A stretch of 64,000 nt of DNA from Verminephrobacter eiseniae EF01-2 (GTDB lineage Bacteria > Pseudomonadota > Gammaproteobacteria > Burkholderiales > Burkholderiaceae_C). A model generated the notes under the pieces. The model had not been told where the DNA came from. It made no database searches and saw only the letters and a program-made list of their open reading frames with translations. The DNA lies in contig NC_008786.1 of NCBI RefSeq assembly GCF_000015565.1, positions 1,984,001 through 2,048,000 of the forward strand, given 5' to 3'. The translations under genes were made by a program, and so were the position numbers. This document shows, in pieces, positions 29,097 through 37,654 of the stretch (the stretch's first letter is position 1; every line of letters begins with the position of its first letter).

Positions 29097-29633
29097 ATGA
29101 AAATCCTGCTCGACTTCCTGCCCATCGTGCTGTTCTTCGGGAGCTACAAGCTCTACGGCATCTATGTGGCCACGGCCGTGCTGATGGCCGCCACGGCGCT
29201 GCAGATGGCGCTGATCTACGCCATCGACCGGCGCCTGCAAACCATGCACAAGGTCACGCTGGCGCTGATCTTGTCGTTTGGTGCGCTGACGCTGGCGCTG
29301 CAAGATGACCGCTTCATCAAGTGGAAACCGACGGTGCTTTATGGCGCCATGTCCGTCGCACTGGCGCTGACCCTGTGGGCCCTGAAGAAAAACTTCCTGA
29401 AACTGCTGCTGGGCAGCCAACTGGCCTTGCCGGACATGGTGTGGTTGCGTCTGAATTGGGCCTGGATCGCTTATTGCGCCTTCATGTCGGCCATCAACGC
29501 CTACGTGGTGCTGCACTGGAGCACCGATGCCTGGGTGGACTTCAAACTCTGGGGCTATGTCTTCCCGCTGGTCTTTCTGATCGGCCAGGGTCTTTATATT
29601 GCGCCGCACCTGAAAAACCAGGGGCGCACATGA
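29097..29633 (+). CDS. yciB: Inner membrane septation protein YciB (IspZ family)
   Basis: 178 residues with five or so membrane segments and the family start [20 protein letters not shown]. Members help cell-envelope integrity and septation. [15 protein letters not shown] near the C-terminus is the conserved end. The ATG at 29097 is the family start. Its stop overlaps bolA (ATGA at 29630-29633), so the two are translationally coupled. Confidence 0.93.
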   Translation: MKILLDFLPIVLFFGSYKLYGIYVATAVLMAATALQMALIYAIDRRLQTMHKVTLALILSFGALTLALQDDRFIKWKPTVLYGAMSVALALTLWALKKNFLKLLLGSQLALPDMVWLRLNWAWIAYCAFMSAINAYVVLHWSTDAWVDFKLWGYVFPLVFLIGQGLYIAPHLKNQGRT

Positions 29634-29890
29634 CCGGCACGGCACAACGAATCCACCAGCGCCTGCTGGAGCGGCTGGTGCCCACCCGGCTGCAAGTGCT
29701 CGACGAAAGTGCCGCCCATGCAGGCCATGCCGGAGCCAACGACACCGGCCAGGGCAGCCATATCCGGGTGCGCATCGCGTCACCTCTTTTTACAGGGCGC
29801 TCCCGGCTGGCGCAGCACCGCCTTGTGTATGATGCGCTGCAAGAATTCATGGGCCAAGGCGTCCACGCCCTGGCCATTGAAGTTCTTTGA
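29630..29890 (+). CDS. bolA: BolA family protein
   Basis: 86 residues. The BolA fold helps iron-sulfur cofactor handling with monothiol glutaredoxins and stress-related regulation. The family centre [16 protein letters not shown] and end [10 protein letters not shown] are present. A His/Ala/Gly-rich stretch (residues 28-42) lies in the loop. Starts in the stop of yciB, before ppiC. Confidence 0.88.
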   Translation: MTGTAQRIHQRLLERLVPTRLQVLDESAAHAGHAGANDTGQGSHIRVRIASPLFTGRSRLAQHRLVYDALQEFMGQGVHALAIEVL

Positions 29891-29972
29891 GCCGACCTCT
29901 TTCTCCTTACCTCACCTCATCATCCCGTCATCCGGTTGCCTGCCGGCGACTGCCTCATCTTTTGGACTTCGC

Positions 29973-30758
29973 ATGAAGAAACAGCTCCTGTCCGGCCTGA
30001 TCGCCGCAGCCCTGCTGGGCCTGGCCGCCCCGCCCGTTTCCGCCCAGAACATCGCCATCGTCAATGGCAAGCCCGTGCCCAAGGAGCGCGCCGACATGCT
30101 CCGGCAGCAGTTGGAACGCTCGGGCCGCCCCGTGACGCCAGAGATAGAAAAGCAGATCAACGCCGAAGTCATCGACCGTGAAGTCCTCGTACAGGCAGCG
30201 CTCGAGCGTGGCCTGGAAGGCTCGGCAGACTACAAGAACCAAATGGAACTGGCCCGCGAGGCGATTTTGATCAACGCGCTGTTCGCCGATTTCCGCAAGG
30301 CCAACCCCGTGACCGACGCCGAAACCCAGGCCGAATACGACAAGTTCGTTGCCGCCAACAACGGCAAGGAATACAAGGCCAGCCACATCCTGGTGGACAA
30401 GGAGGCCGACGCCAAGGCCATCATCGCGGCCATCAAAAAGGGCGCCAAGTTCGAGGACATTGCCAAGAAGCAGTCCAAGGACCCGGGCTCCGGCGCCAAG
30501 GGTGGTGACCTGGGCTGGGCCAGCCCGGCAAGCTATGTGAGCGAATTCACCGAGGCCCTGATCAAGCTGGACCAAGGCAAGATGACCGATGCCCCGGTCA
30601 AGAGCCAGTTTGGCTGGCATGTGATCCGCCTGGACGATATGCGCCCGATCCAATTGCCCAAGCTCGAAGATGTCAAGCCCCAGGTAGCCCAGCAATTGCT
30701 GCAGCAAAAGCAGGCCAAATACCAGGAAGAGCTGCGCGCCAAGGCCAAGATCGAGTAA
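29973..30758 (+). CDS. Periplasmic peptidyl-prolyl cis-trans isomerase (PpiC/parvulin type)
   Basis: 261 residues. Signal peptide about 1-24 (ending PPVSA|QN), an N-terminal helical chaperone arm (about 30-130), and a parvulin domain (about 135-230: YKASHILVDKEADAKAI, FEDIAKKQSKDPGSGAKGGDLGW, PVKSQFGWHVIRLDD). It speeds prolyl isomerisation of secreted proteins. The Lys-rich C-terminal tail is normal. The start MKKQLLSG is set by the signal peptide; the longer frame would overlap bolA. Confidence 0.92.
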   Translation: MKKQLLSGLIAAALLGLAAPPVSAQNIAIVNGKPVPKERADMLRQQLERSGRPVTPEIEKQINAEVIDREVLVQAALERGLEGSADYKNQMELAREAILINALFADFRKANPVTDAETQAEYDKFVAANNGKEYKASHILVDKEADAKAIIAAIKKGAKFEDIAKKQSKDPGSGAKGGDLGWASPASYVSEFTEALIKLDQGKMTDAPVKSQFGWHVIRLDDMRPIQLPKLEDVKPQVAQQLLQQKQAKYQEELRAKAKIE

Positions 30759-30964
30759 GTGGAGTTCAGCGGGCGCTTGCCGAAAACGCGCGCGACCTGA
30801 TGGGCGGCCTGTTCGACCGGCCCATGTCCGAAGCGACGATCGAGGGCGTCAGCGCTCAGGCCGCCGAGTTGCTGGCCCCACTGTCCCACGGCCTTCAGGG
30901 CTTGGCGCTTGCAGCCGCGCTTTGGTGGATGGGCCGGGGTGCGGGTCTTGTGACAAAAGGACAA

Positions 30965-31001
30965 GAAAAAAGGCCTTGCGGCAAACGCGCCGCAAGGCCT
31001 T
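30965..31001 (-). terminator. Rho-independent terminator of the tRNA-Pro gene
   Basis: Minus-strand transcript: 13-bp perfect stem (AAGGCCTTGCGGC pairing across GCGTTT) followed by a T-run (A residues at 30965-30970 on the plus strand). It starts 8 bases past the CCA end of tRNA-Pro. Confidence 0.88.
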
Positions 31002-31008
31002 CAGACGT

Positions 31009-31085
31009 TGGTCGGAGCGGCGGGATTCGAACTCGCGACCCCCTGCTCCCAAAGCAGATGCGCTACCAGGCTGCGCTACGCTCCG
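31009..31085 (-). tRNA. proT: tRNA-Pro (anticodon TGG)
   Basis: 77 bases. On the minus strand CGGAGCGTAGCGCAGCCTGG begins the acceptor and D arm; the anticodon loop reads CTTTGGGAG, so anticodon TGG; the T loop GTTCGAATCC is present, and the acceptor ends CGCTCCG plus A and encoded CCA. All arms pair. Confidence 0.96.
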
Positions 31086-31245
31086 ATGGCCTGCATTCTA
31101 CACCCTGATCTGCCAAGCCCCTGCTTTCTGGCGCAGTGTCCGTTTGGTGATTTTTCATGGCGACTCAGACAGTGCCGTCACAAGATTGCAGCCCCCAATT
31201 GGGGCTATCTCCATGGGCAGTGGCGCGCTTGGTTGGTGGCGCGGC

Positions 31246-31490
31246 GTGCGTTACAAAATGCCTGTCATCACTGCCTGGTCTACGCCCGGCGCAGTCCTGC
31301 TGATCGGGTCACTGCCTGAACCAGGCTCATGGGTGCATATCTGGTGGCAGGCACCATGGTTCTATTGCTTGGCATCACAGGCGTATTCGACGCCTTCATC
31401 AAAAAAATTCCACAGGGCATCAGTGCGGGTCTGCTGGCTGGAGTGCTGCTCAATTTTGGTTGGGGGGTGTTGGCAGACGCATCGATGCAT
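31246..31490 (+). pseudogene. benE-like benzoate/H+ symporter remnant
   Basis: Two adjacent frames together read the BenE family text. One (31246-31326) gives RYKMPVITAWSTPGAVLLI, a conserved BenE motif. The next frame from 31329 gives MGAYLVAGTMVLLLGITGVF followed by FIKKIPQGISAGLLAGVLLNFG, another family segment. A single-base frameshift near 31320-31328 separates them, and the N-terminal and C-terminal parts of the roughly 390-residue protein are absent. It is a dead fragment of a benzoate-type transporter. Confidence 0.8.
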
Positions 31491-31537
31491 GGCGCACACT
31501 CTCAACTTTCATCATCGTCCACACCGGAGCTTGCACC

Positions 31538-31972
31538 ATGAAAAGCAGTTTGCGCCTTCCGTACTACGAACTTTCACCACAGCTATTGCAAGGGTTGCGT
31601 CAAATCAAGGTCGATCTGGAGGCCAGTCCCCTGGGTCTGCCATTGATCGAACTTGTCTATCTGCGCGTCGCGCAGATCAACGGTTGTTCGTATTGCCTGA
31701 ATATGCACACCAAAACCTTGCGTGAGCGCAATGAGACGGATCGTCGTCTGGCCGAACTGGCCGGCTGGCGCGTCAGTTCCCAGTTCAGCCAGCGCGAGAA
31801 GTCGGCATTGGAGTGGGCCGAATCGCTGACCCATGTGGCCGATACCCATGCCCCGGACGAAGCCTTCTTCCCGCTGAAGGAGCATTTCAGCGATCAGGAA
31901 ATTTCCGATCTGACCTTCGCCATCGCGCTGATGAATGCAATGACCCGCCTTGCCATTGGCATGCGCCAGTAA
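31538..31972 (+). CDS. Carboxymuconolactone decarboxylase (AhpD-like) family protein
   Basis: 144 residues. The AhpD-type motif NGCSYCLNMHTK holds the paired Cys50 and Cys53 with His57, the usual peroxidase or thiol-redox centre in this family. Length and text match CMD-domain alkylhydroperoxidase-like proteins (YRIHGK-type members). Exact substrate unknown. The start MKSSLRLPYY is 47 bases after the benE remnant. Confidence 0.88.
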   Translation: MKSSLRLPYYELSPQLLQGLRQIKVDLEASPLGLPLIELVYLRVAQINGCSYCLNMHTKTLRERNETDRRLAELAGWRVSSQFSQREKSALEWAESLTHVADTHAPDEAFFPLKEHFSDQEISDLTFAIALMNAMTRLAIGMRQ

Positions 31973-32244
31973 GCACTGGGCTTGCCCGCATCGGGCTTCG
32001 ACGGCGCGACAAAAACGGGATGGTCGTGGGCTGTATCTGGTGGCGGCATATCCATGGACTGAAAGCAAAATATCCGCATCCATGCCCCTTCAGGTCGTGC
32101 CGGCATGCCGCGCTGGCGTTGGCGCAAACGGTGCCGACTGCGCGCGGTGCACCGGGGCCCCGCTGGCGCCAATGCCGTGCAGCGGTGCGCTTGCCACCCT
32201 CCTTCATCCTTTCATCCTCCCCCATTCCCCGCCCCGACCGGTGG

Positions 32245-33357
32245 TCAGGCTCGCGCATTGCCCAGCACCGGCGCGACGCCGAGCCGGCCCGGCCGCACGC
32301 CGGCCATGGCCACCGGGTAGCGCGCCAGCGGGAGCCTTTGGCCGGCCTCGGCCTCGAACTTGTCGCGCTGCGCAAACTGCGGCAGGGCGGCCAGCTCTGA
32401 CGGCCCGATCACGGGTGCTGCGGGGATGTCGTGCTTTTGCAGCAAGGTGAAAACCTCGTTCAGGTCACGCTCGGCCAAGACTTCGGCGATGCGGGCATTG
32501 ATGGCGCCGGCCATGGCCTTGCGCGCCGGCATCTGGCGCAAGGCCGCAGTGGCGTAGGGCGCAAGGTCCAGCGCCTGGCACAGCCGCGCCCAGAAATGGT
32601 CTTCGAGCGCGGCGATGGAAAGATGCCGACCGTCGCGGCAGGCGAAGGCGCCATAGGCGGGCTTGACCAGCGTGGCCTGGCGCTGCTCCGCCAGTGTGTG
32701 CGCGCCGGCCTCGCGGTATGCGGCCAGGCGCGGATTCATCCAGTGCAGCGCGCAGTCTGCCAGCGCCACATCGAGGTGCTGGCCGGCGCCGGTGTGCTGG
32801 CGTTGGTACAGCGCGGCGAGCGTCGATGACAGCGCATACATCGCGCTGCACAGGTCTGCCAGCGGCAGGCCGAAGCTCTGCGCAGGCCCGCCGCCGGGGG
32901 TGCCTGACACCGCCAGCACGCCGGCGGCGGCCAGGTAGTTGATGTCGTGGCCCGGCAGGTCGGCCCAAGGCCCTTGCTGCCCGTAGCCGCTGAGCGAGAC
33001 GTAGATCAGGCGCGGAAATTCGGCGCGCACCCGGGCCGCGTCCAGCCCCAGCCGTGCCATCACGCCGGGCCGGTAGGACTCGACCAGCACATCGGCCTGG
33101 CCGATCAGTGCGCGCACTCGGGCGCGTTGCGCCTCGTCCTTCAGGTCGGCCAGCAGGCTTTGCTTGCCACGGTGGAGCGCATCGAACAGGCCCGGGCCCA
33201 TGCGCCGCAGGTTGTCGCCGCCGGGCGGGCGTTCGATCTTGATGACGCGCGCGCCGAGTTCGGCCAGGTTTTGCGTGAAAAACGGGCCGGGCAGCAGTTC
33301 ACTGAAATCGATGACGGTGATGTCGGCCAGCGGTGGCGGCGCGGTGCCGGCCGTCAT
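32245..33357 (-). CDS. CaiB/BaiF-type CoA transferase (family III)
   Basis: 370 residues. Family III CoA transferases and alpha-methylacyl-CoA racemases exchange CoA between acids or epimerise acyl-CoAs. VIDFSELLPGPFFTQNLAELG is the conserved start; ADVLVESYRPGVMARLGLD and the Asp138 of PGHDINYLA (catalytic Asp in the family) are present. ATGA overlaps the preceding gene (33354-33357), so it is operonic with the ADP-forming ligase. Racemase versus transferase cannot be told from sequence here. Confidence 0.9.
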   Translation of the reverse strand: MTAGTAPPPLADITVIDFSELLPGPFFTQNLAELGARVIKIERPPGGDNLRRMGPGLFDALHRGKQSLLADLKDEAQRARVRALIGQADVLVESYRPGVMARLGLDAARVRAEFPRLIYVSLSGYGQQGPWADLPGHDINYLAAAGVLAVSGTPGGGPAQSFGLPLADLCSAMYALSSTLAALYQRQHTGAGQHLDVALADCALHWMNPRLAAYREAGAHTLAEQRQATLVKPAYGAFACRDGRHLSIAALEDHFWARLCQALDLAPYATAALRQMPARKAMAGAINARIAEVLAERDLNEVFTLLQKHDIPAAPVIGPSELAALPQFAQRDKFEAEAGQRLPLARYPVAMAGVRPGRLGVAPVLGNARA

Positions 33358-35486
33358 GCGGCGGCTCCGGTGCGCTCGATGATCAGCGCGTCCAGCGGTA
33401 TTGCGCCCTGGCCTTTGGCGCCGACCCAGACCGGGTTCAGTTCCAATTCTTCGATGCGGTCTGCGTGGCGCAGCACGAAGTCGGAGATGCGCACCAGCAG
33501 TTCTTCGAGCGCGGCGATGTCGGCGGGCGGCTGGCCGCGTGCGCCGCCGAGCAGCGCGCGCACCGTGTGCACCATGGCCGCCGCATCGCGCGCGGCGATC
33601 GGCAGCAGGCGGCGCGTGACGTGGCGCAGAAGCTCGACGTAGATGCCGCCAAGGCCGAAGGTCAGCACATGGCCGAACACCGGGTCGCGCGTCACGCCGA
33701 TCATCAGCTCGACACTGCCGGGCGCGGCCATTTTCTCGATCAGCAGGCCGGCGATGCGCGCGCCGGGTTGCCGCGCCGTGACGGTGCTCATGATCGTGTG
33801 CCAGGCCGCTTGCAACTGCGCGGCATCGCGCAGGCCGACTTGCACGCCGCCGATGTCGGACTTGTGCGCGATGTCCGCGCTGACGATCTTGGCAACCACC
33901 GGGTAGCCGATGCGCCCGGCGTGCGCGAGCGCTTCGTCGGCGCTCTTGGCGAGCGCGTTCGGCATCAGCCTGACACCGGCCTGTTGCAGCATTTGCTTGG
34001 CCTGTGCTTCACCGAGGCTGCGCGTTGCGCCGCCATCGTGCGATCGCTGGCCGGGCTGCGCGAGCGGGCGCTGGAGCGCTCCGACGTCGGGGTTGGCGCG
34101 CCGGTGGCGCCCGTATTCCACCCAGCGCCTGATGGCCGATACCGCCTTGCCCACCGAGCGCGGCGGCGCAAAGCCTGCGGCGACGAGCCGCTGGTAGCCT
34201 TCGCCGAGCCGGTCGCTCATCCAGATCGGCACGATGGGCGCGGCGCAGCCCTGTTGCGCGTGGATGATGCAATCGGCCATGCGCGTGGTGCTTGCGCCGT
34301 AGTCCAGGGCGATGGGCACGATGGTCAGGCCCAGGTTGGCATCGCTGGCCACGCGGCCCAGCGTGGTCTCGACCACGCTCTGGTCGCTGAGCACCATGGC
34401 GGTGGTATCGACCGGGTTGCCGATGGCGGCGTAGTCCGGCAGCCGGGCGCGCAGCAGCGCCGTGGTCTCGGGCGTGAAGGCCGCGAGCCTGAGTCCGGCG
34501 GCGCCGACGGCGTCTGCGGTGAGCGCCGCCGTGCCGCCCGATGAGCAGTAGATGCCCAGCGCCTCCCGGGCGCCGGGCATGGCGCGCGCGAACAGCCACG
34601 CGGTGTCTGCCAGTTCGTCGATGTCGTCGACCTCGACCACGCCGAACTGCCGAAAGATGGCGCTGTTGACCTGCGCCGAGCCGGTCAGCGCGGCGGTGTG
34701 CGACTGCGCCGCGCGCCGGCCGTATTCCGACTTGCCGACCTTGAGCACGATCACCGGCTTGCCGTTGGCCGCCGCGCGCTGCACGGCGGCGACGAATTTC
34801 GGGCCGTCCTTGATGCCTTCGAGCAAGCTGACGATGACCCGGATGTCGGGCGCATCGGCCATGTAGTGGATGAAATCGGCCACCTGCAGGTCGACCTCGT
34901 TGCCGGTCGATGCCCACAAGCCGATGCCGATGCCGCGCTCCATCGCCTGCATCACGTTGCGCCCGAGTCCGCCGCCCTGCGTCGCCAGGCCAATCGGGCC
35001 TTTGACGAGGTCATGCGGGAATGAGGGCGAGAAGGTCAGGCCCAGGCGCTGGTTGACGTTGGTCAGGCCCGGGCAGTTCGGGCCGTACAGGCGCAGGCCG
35101 CTGCGCGCGGCGATCTCTTGCAGGCGCTGCTCTTGGCGCCGGCCCTGGTCGCCGGCCTCGCCAAAGCCCGAGCTCAGGATGACCGCGAAGGCCACGCCGC
35201 GCGCTGCGCAGTCCTCGATCACCGCGAGCACGCCGCTGGCGGGCACGGCAACCACCACCACATCGGGCGTGGCCGGCAGCGCCGCGACGCTGGGCCAGCA
35301 GCGCTGGCCGCGCAGTTCGGGCCGGCTCGGGTTGACCAGATACAGCGGGCCGGCCAGTTCGGAATGCGTGAGCAGGTTGGTGAGCGTGCGTTCGCCGATG
35401 CTGCCCGCGCGCTCGGATGCGCCGACGAGGGCGATCGAGCGCGGATGGATCAGGCGCGCCAGGTCGGCCGGGCGGTGGTGCTCCAT
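33354..35486 (-). CDS. ADP-forming acyl-CoA synthetase-like protein (ATP-grasp)
   Basis: 710 residues. An N-terminal CoA-binding Rossmann part (ALVGASERAGSIG), two succinyl-CoA ligase-like domains with the phosphohistidine loop SHTAALTGSAQVN, and a C-terminal ATP-grasp domain (about 480-700: AGVRLMPNALAKSADEAL, GYPVVAKIVSADIAHKSDIGGV, HVLTFGLGGIYVELL). It would make acyl-CoA from acid, CoA and ATP or run in reverse. It sits between the CaiB-like and acyl-CoA dehydrogenase genes. Confidence 0.9.
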   Translation of the reverse strand: MEHHRPADLARLIHPRSIALVGASERAGSIGERTLTNLLTHSELAGPLYLVNPSRPELRGQRCWPSVAALPATPDVVVVAVPASGVLAVIEDCAARGVAFAVILSSGFGEAGDQGRRQEQRLQEIAARSGLRLYGPNCPGLTNVNQRLGLTFSPSFPHDLVKGPIGLATQGGGLGRNVMQAMERGIGIGLWASTGNEVDLQVADFIHYMADAPDIRVIVSLLEGIKDGPKFVAAVQRAAANGKPVIVLKVGKSEYGRRAAQSHTAALTGSAQVNSAIFRQFGVVEVDDIDELADTAWLFARAMPGAREALGIYCSSGGTAALTADAVGAAGLRLAAFTPETTALLRARLPDYAAIGNPVDTTAMVLSDQSVVETTLGRVASDANLGLTIVPIALDYGASTTRMADCIIHAQQGCAAPIVPIWMSDRLGEGYQRLVAAGFAPPRSVGKAVSAIRRWVEYGRHRRANPDVGALQRPLAQPGQRSHDGGATRSLGEAQAKQMLQQAGVRLMPNALAKSADEALAHAGRIGYPVVAKIVSADIAHKSDIGGVQVGLRDAAQLQAAWHTIMSTVTARQPGARIAGLLIEKMAAPGSVELMIGVTRDPVFGHVLTFGLGGIYVELLRHVTRRLLPIAARDAAAMVHTVRALLGGARGQPPADIAALEELLVRISDFVLRHADRIEELELNPVWVGAKGQGAIPLDALIIERTGAAA

Positions 35487-35511
35487 GGGGGTGTTCCTTG
35501 GGTGTTCCTTT

Positions 35512-36657
35512 TCAGGCGATGGCCGAGATGCCGAGGATCTCGCGCCCGACGATCAGCGTCTGGACTTCGGTCGTGCCCTCGGGGATGGTGCCGCCGCGCG
35601 TGTCGCGGAAGATGCGCTCGATCGGGTAATCGCTCGCGTAGCCCAGGCCGCCGTGCACCTGCAGCGCCATGCTCGCCACCTCGTGCGCGGCCTCGGTGGC
35701 GTAGAGCTTGGCGATGCAGGAGGCCATGCGCGCGTCCTGCGTGCCGAGCGCTGCCGCAGCGCGCAGGCCCAGCGCCCGCGCGGCTTGCACGCGCACCGTC
35801 ATGTCGACGATGAGCTTTTGCACCAGTTGGAAGCTGCCGATCGGCCGGCCGAACTGGCTGCGGGTGCGCGCGTAGTCGATGGACAGGTCCAGCGCCGCCT
35901 GCGCCGCGCCGACCGCGCCCATCGCGATGTTGACGCGCGCGCCGTCCAGCCCCGCCAGCATGCGCTTGAGCGCGCCGCCCTCGGCGCCGAGCAGGTTGGC
36001 GCGCGGCACTTTCACCTGGTCGAAGCCGAGCTCGGCGGTGCCGGTGCTGCGCAGCACCATGGTGTCTACGCGGCGCATCTCGTAGGGCGAGACGGCGCGC
36101 TCGACCAGGAAGGTGGACAACTGGCCCTGGCAGTCGGGGCTGAAGGTGCGCGCGACCACGATGCCGAAGTCGGCAAACGCGCCGTTGCTGATCCAGAGCT
36201 TGCGGCCGTTGAGCACGTAGTGGTCGCCCTGGAGATCGGCGCGGGTCTGGACCTGCGCGATGTTCGAGCCTGTGCCCGGCTCGCTGATGGCGGTAAAGCA
36301 GCGGCGCTGCGAGGCCAGCAGCGGCTGGAGGAAGCGCTCCTTTTGCTCGGGCGTGCCCTCGGCGGCGATTTTGTGGATCGAGCCGTTCGTGATGTTGAGC
36401 ATGGTGCGCAGCGACAGCCAGGCGTAGCCGGCCTCCTCCATCAGCATGGCCCAGGTGAGCGAGTCCAGGTCCATGCCGCCTTCGGCCTGCGGCAACCTGC
36501 CGCCGATGTAGCCGAACTGCGCCAGTTCCTCGAGGAGCTCGAACGGAAAGCTCTTGTCGGCGTCATGCCTGGCGACCAGCGGCGCGACCTGGCTTTTCAT
36601 GAAGCGTCGGATGTTCTCGCGCAGCAGCGTCTGCTCGGCGTCGGGGGTGAAATTCAT
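35512..36657 (-). CDS. Acyl-CoA dehydrogenase
   Basis: 381 residues, the standard acyl-CoA dehydrogenase length. Seen: AISEPGTGSNIAQVQTRA (substrate/FAD), KLWISNGAFADF, RTRSQFGRPIGSFQLVQ (FAD loop), ALQVHGGLGYASDYPIERIF and GTIPEGTTEVQTLIV, whose EGTTE carries the usual catalytic glutamate region. Electrons go to ETF. It is the second gene of the minus-strand half of this divergent cluster, next after iclR. Confidence 0.94.
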   Translation of the reverse strand: MNFTPDAEQTLLRENIRRFMKSQVAPLVARHDADKSFPFELLEELAQFGYIGGRLPQAEGGMDLDSLTWAMLMEEAGYAWLSLRTMLNITNGSIHKIAAEGTPEQKERFLQPLLASQRRCFTAISEPGTGSNIAQVQTRADLQGDHYVLNGRKLWISNGAFADFGIVVARTFSPDCQGQLSTFLVERAVSPYEMRRVDTMVLRSTGTAELGFDQVKVPRANLLGAEGGALKRMLAGLDGARVNIAMGAVGAAQAALDLSIDYARTRSQFGRPIGSFQLVQKLIVDMTVRVQAARALGLRAAAALGTQDARMASCIAKLYATEAAHEVASMALQVHGGLGYASDYPIERIFRDTRGGTIPEGTTEVQTLIVGREILGISAIA

Positions 36658-36699
36658 CGGGCTGCCTCCTGGGGGTGGATGGAAAAAATGGCCTGCGCG

Positions 36700-37464
36700 C
36701 TATGCGGCGCCAGGCTCGCTGCCGCTGCGCGGACGAAAGACCAGCGCCTGCACCTCCTGCAACGCAGCCAGCAGGGCTTGGCGCTGCGGGCGCAGGCGGT
36801 CGGTGGGGCCGGCCACCGAAAGCGCCAGCGGCGCGCCGCCCGCATGGCCCGCGACCGCCAGCGCCGACAGGCCGTCGCCGCCCTCGTTCTCGACCCAGAT
36901 CCAGCCCTGCGTGCGCGCCTGCGCCACCTGCGCTTGCAGCGCGGCCAAGTCGACGATGCTGCCTTCGGCAATCTTGCGCAGCGGCTTGAGCCGCAACTGG
37001 CGCGCCGCCTCCTCGGGCGTGCCGAGCGCGAGGATGGCCTTGCCGAGCGCCGACACATGCAGGCTCAGCTTGTCGCCGACGTTCTGCATGTAGCGCAGCG
37101 GATGCCGCCCTGCGGTGAACGCCAGCACCTTGACCACGCCGGCTTCGATGCGGCCGCACAGCCCTGTCTCGCCGGTCTTGTCGCGCAGCAGTTCGGCCGC
37201 TTCCGAGGCCACCGCGTAGAGCGGATCGCTGGCAGAAATCTCCCGGGCCACCGACAGCAGCCGGGCCGTCGGATAAAAGCGCCGGCTGCGCGCGGTGCGC
37301 AGCAGATAGCCAAGCTCGTGCAGCGTGTGCAGCAGGTCTGAACAACTGCTTTCGGGCAGGTCCAGCAGCCGCGCCAGGTCGGCGTTGGATAGCTCGCGCT
37401 TTTCCCGGGCGAATAGTTCGAGCAAAGACATGGTGCGGGCGGCAGCAGGGACGATGATGGGCAT
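36700..37464 (-). CDS. IclR-family transcriptional regulator
   Basis: 254 residues from ATG 37464, with GGAG five bases upstream. N-terminal IclR winged helix (about 8-65: LLELFAREKRELSNADLARL, SSCSDLLHTLHELGYL) and a C-terminal effector-binding domain (about 80-245: GVVKVLAFTAGRHPLRY, LHVSALGKAILA, GWIWVENEGGDGLSALAVA). It is transcribed away from the Bug-type gene, sharing 190 bases that hold repeated TCCGGTATNTCGT-like motifs, so it probably controls both arms. Confidence 0.92.
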   Translation of the reverse strand: MPIIVPAAARTMSLLELFAREKRELSNADLARLLDLPESSCSDLLHTLHELGYLLRTARSRRFYPTARLLSVAREISASDPLYAVASEAAELLRDKTGETGLCGRIEAGVVKVLAFTAGRHPLRYMQNVGDKLSLHVSALGKAILALGTPEEAARQLRLKPLRKIAEGSIVDLAALQAQVAQARTQGWIWVENEGGDGLSALAVAGHAGGAPLALSVAGPTDRLRPQRQALLAALQEVQALVFRPRSGSEPGAA

Positions 37465-37471
37465 TTTTACT

Positions 37472-37504
37472 CCGATATTTCGTAGACAAACACGAATATA
37501 CCGG
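37472..37504. promoter_or_regulatory. Inverted-repeat operator candidate upstream of iclR
   Basis: CCGATATTTCG (37472-37482) and CGAATATACCGG (37493-37504) are near-perfect inverted copies separated by 10 bases. A third copy, TCCGGTATGTCGTAGAA, lies at 37611-37627 just before the Bug gene, and GACATACC at 37571-37578 is an inverted half-copy of it. The repeated motif in a divergent promoter region fits IclR-type binding. Confidence 0.55.
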
Positions 37505-37570
37505 ATCAAACGCCAGGTGTGTTCTTTCTTGATGATGCAGTGTTTGGCGTGATGTGGCGAACGTCATTGG

Positions 37571-37627
37571 GACATACCCTATTGATTCTCAACGAAATAC
37601 AGAAATACATTCCGGTATGTCGTAGAA
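37571..37627. promoter_or_regulatory. Second operator candidate upstream of the Bug gene
   Basis: GACATACC (37571-37578) and, inverted, TCCGGTATGTCG (37611-37622) form a spaced dyad. The right copy ends about 30 bases before the Bug start codon, where a regulator could block or help its promoter. Confidence 0.45.
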
Positions 37628-37654
37628 ATTGTAAACAACCATCTGGAGACCTGC

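Noticed and set aside
30759..30964. Small gene between ppiC and tRNA-Pro
   Set aside because: A frame reading GGLFDRPMSEATIEG runs on into the terminator and tRNA region; no ribosome site and no recognised family.
31973..32244. Extra gene after the decarboxylase-like gene
   Set aside because: No frame with coding character or motif; treated as intergenic.
34870..37341. 823-codon plus-strand frame
   Set aside because: Antisense to the ligase, acyl-CoA dehydrogenase and iclR genes.
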